A stretch of DNA of 29,337 nt. Source: CAZTAO01 sp964611645 (lineage in GTDB: Bacteria > Armatimonadota > UBA5829). This document shows positions 28,897-29,337 of this stretch, one piece after another. The DNA lies in assembly GCA_964611645.1 (NCBI GenBank), contig CAZTAO010000060.1, positions 1 to 29,337 on the forward strand, given 5' to 3'. Numbering within the stretch: the first letter of the stretch is position 1; each line of letters begins with the position of its first letter. Under the pieces are notes generated by a model, which was given only the letters and a program-made list of their open reading frames with translations, was not told the origin of the DNA and did no database searches. Both the position numbers and the translations under genes were made by a program.

Positions 28897-29337
28897 CTAC
28901 TCGCACCCCTTCGCCACCGGCACGCTGTGGCCTAGTTCGCTGCTCTTCATTGCGGCTTCTATTATCGCGATTATGCGCCTGCCTTGCTCCGGCTTCACTT
29001 CCAACTCCTCACCCATCAGCAGGTGGTCGGCTATGTTGCGGTAGTATAGGCCGGCGGTTACGTGGGAGGCTGTCGGCTTCACTCGGCTGGTGATGGGGAC
29101 GCCTGTGGCGTAGCTCACCAGATCGAATGGTCCGTAGTCATCCATCGCTGCAGTAAGCGAGCCTTTGGTGCCAAGTATCCGCCAGCGGGGTCTGGGGCTG
29201 GCCCAGATGTTGGAGGAGACTATATCGGCGGTTGTCCCGTTCTCGAACCTGACCATCGCCTGGCCGTGGTCTTCGTTGCTCACGGCGTTCCAGACGAGCT
29301 TGCGGAAGTTGCCGTTGACCTGGGTGATCTTGGAGGG
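28897..29337 (-). CDS. Gfo/Idh/MocA-family oxidoreductase, C-terminal part (partial)
   Basis: The frame is open from the window edge to TAG 28897-28899 and encodes the last 146 residues. It contains the typical C-terminal domain elements: HGQAMVRFENGTTADIVSS, RWRILGTKGSLTAA and a final helix after YYRNIADHLLMGEELEV. These match the substrate domain of the family, here fed by a cofactor domain outside the window. A GTG at 29283 is in frame but is not the start, since coding sequence continues upstream. The other complete family member in the window is at 12168-13277, and the two are only distantly similar by eye. Confidence 0.85.
   Translation of the reverse strand, partial: PSKITQVNGNFRKLVWNAVSNEDHGQAMVRFENGTTADIVSSNIWASPRPRWRILGTKGSLTAAMDDYGPFDLVSYATGVPITSRVKPTASHVTAGLYYRNIADHLLMGEELEVKPEQGRRIIAIIEAAMKSSELGHSVPVAKGCE

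Overview
This is about 29 kb of GC-rich chromosomal DNA from a bacterium with a complex envelope. It has a lipoprotein, two periplasmic HtrA-type proteases, a LysM-NlpC/P60 peptidoglycan hydrolase and a large secreted proline-rich protein. Several genes belong to families that are abundant in uncultured Armatimonadota, Planctomycetota and similar groups: Gfo/Idh/MocA oxidoreductases, a DegT aminotransferase, a uroporphyrinogen-decarboxylase-like protein and an Asp-box (sialidase-like) protein. That fits a free-living heterotroph of such a phylum, but the assignment rests on gene content only and is weak. GTG and TTG starts are common. Ten stretches match the sigma-70 pattern with a 17- or 18-bp spacer, nine of them with exactly 17 bp, and an eleventh is a weaker 19-bp match.

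Layout. 1-1250: tail of an unknown gene, a lipoprotein and a small membrane protein. 1529-4410: a two-PDZ HtrA protease, divergent from a LysM-NlpC/P60 hydrolase, then a 3-TM protein. 4455-9229 (minus strand): a sensor histidine kinase, a single-domain response regulator, a one-PDZ HtrA protease and a phosphotriesterase-family hydrolase. 9539-13277 (plus): a DegT-type aminotransferase, a TIM-barrel-like protein and a Gfo/Idh/MocA oxidoreductase, possibly a sugar-modification set. 13312-17589 (plus): a perfect consensus promoter followed by six overlapping genes, at least five of them for membrane proteins of no known function. This is the best candidate for an undescribed system. 17565-21502 (minus): a YihY/BrkB membrane protein, a secreted proline-rich protein and an MFS transporter. 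21593-22892: an ISAs1-family insertion sequence with a disrupted transposase, sitting between two divergent promoters. 22956-25891 (plus): HIT protein, family-4 uracil-DNA glycosylase, metallophosphoesterase and a cyclase-family hydrolase. 26010-29337: URO-D-like protein, tRNA-Leu(UAA), an Asp-box protein and a truncated Gfo/Idh/MocA gene.

The spaces between genes hold many repeats: four heptanucleotide tandem arrays of different sequence, a paired 11-bp-arm inverted repeat in two copies, several long palindromic elements, and GC-rich hairpins near gene 3' ends. One palindromic/tandem element lies inside the cyclase gene and is translated in frame.

The kinase, regulator and HtrA genes look like an envelope-quality-control module. 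The six-gene membrane operon looks like a co-assembled complex. Function beyond family level is inference throughout.
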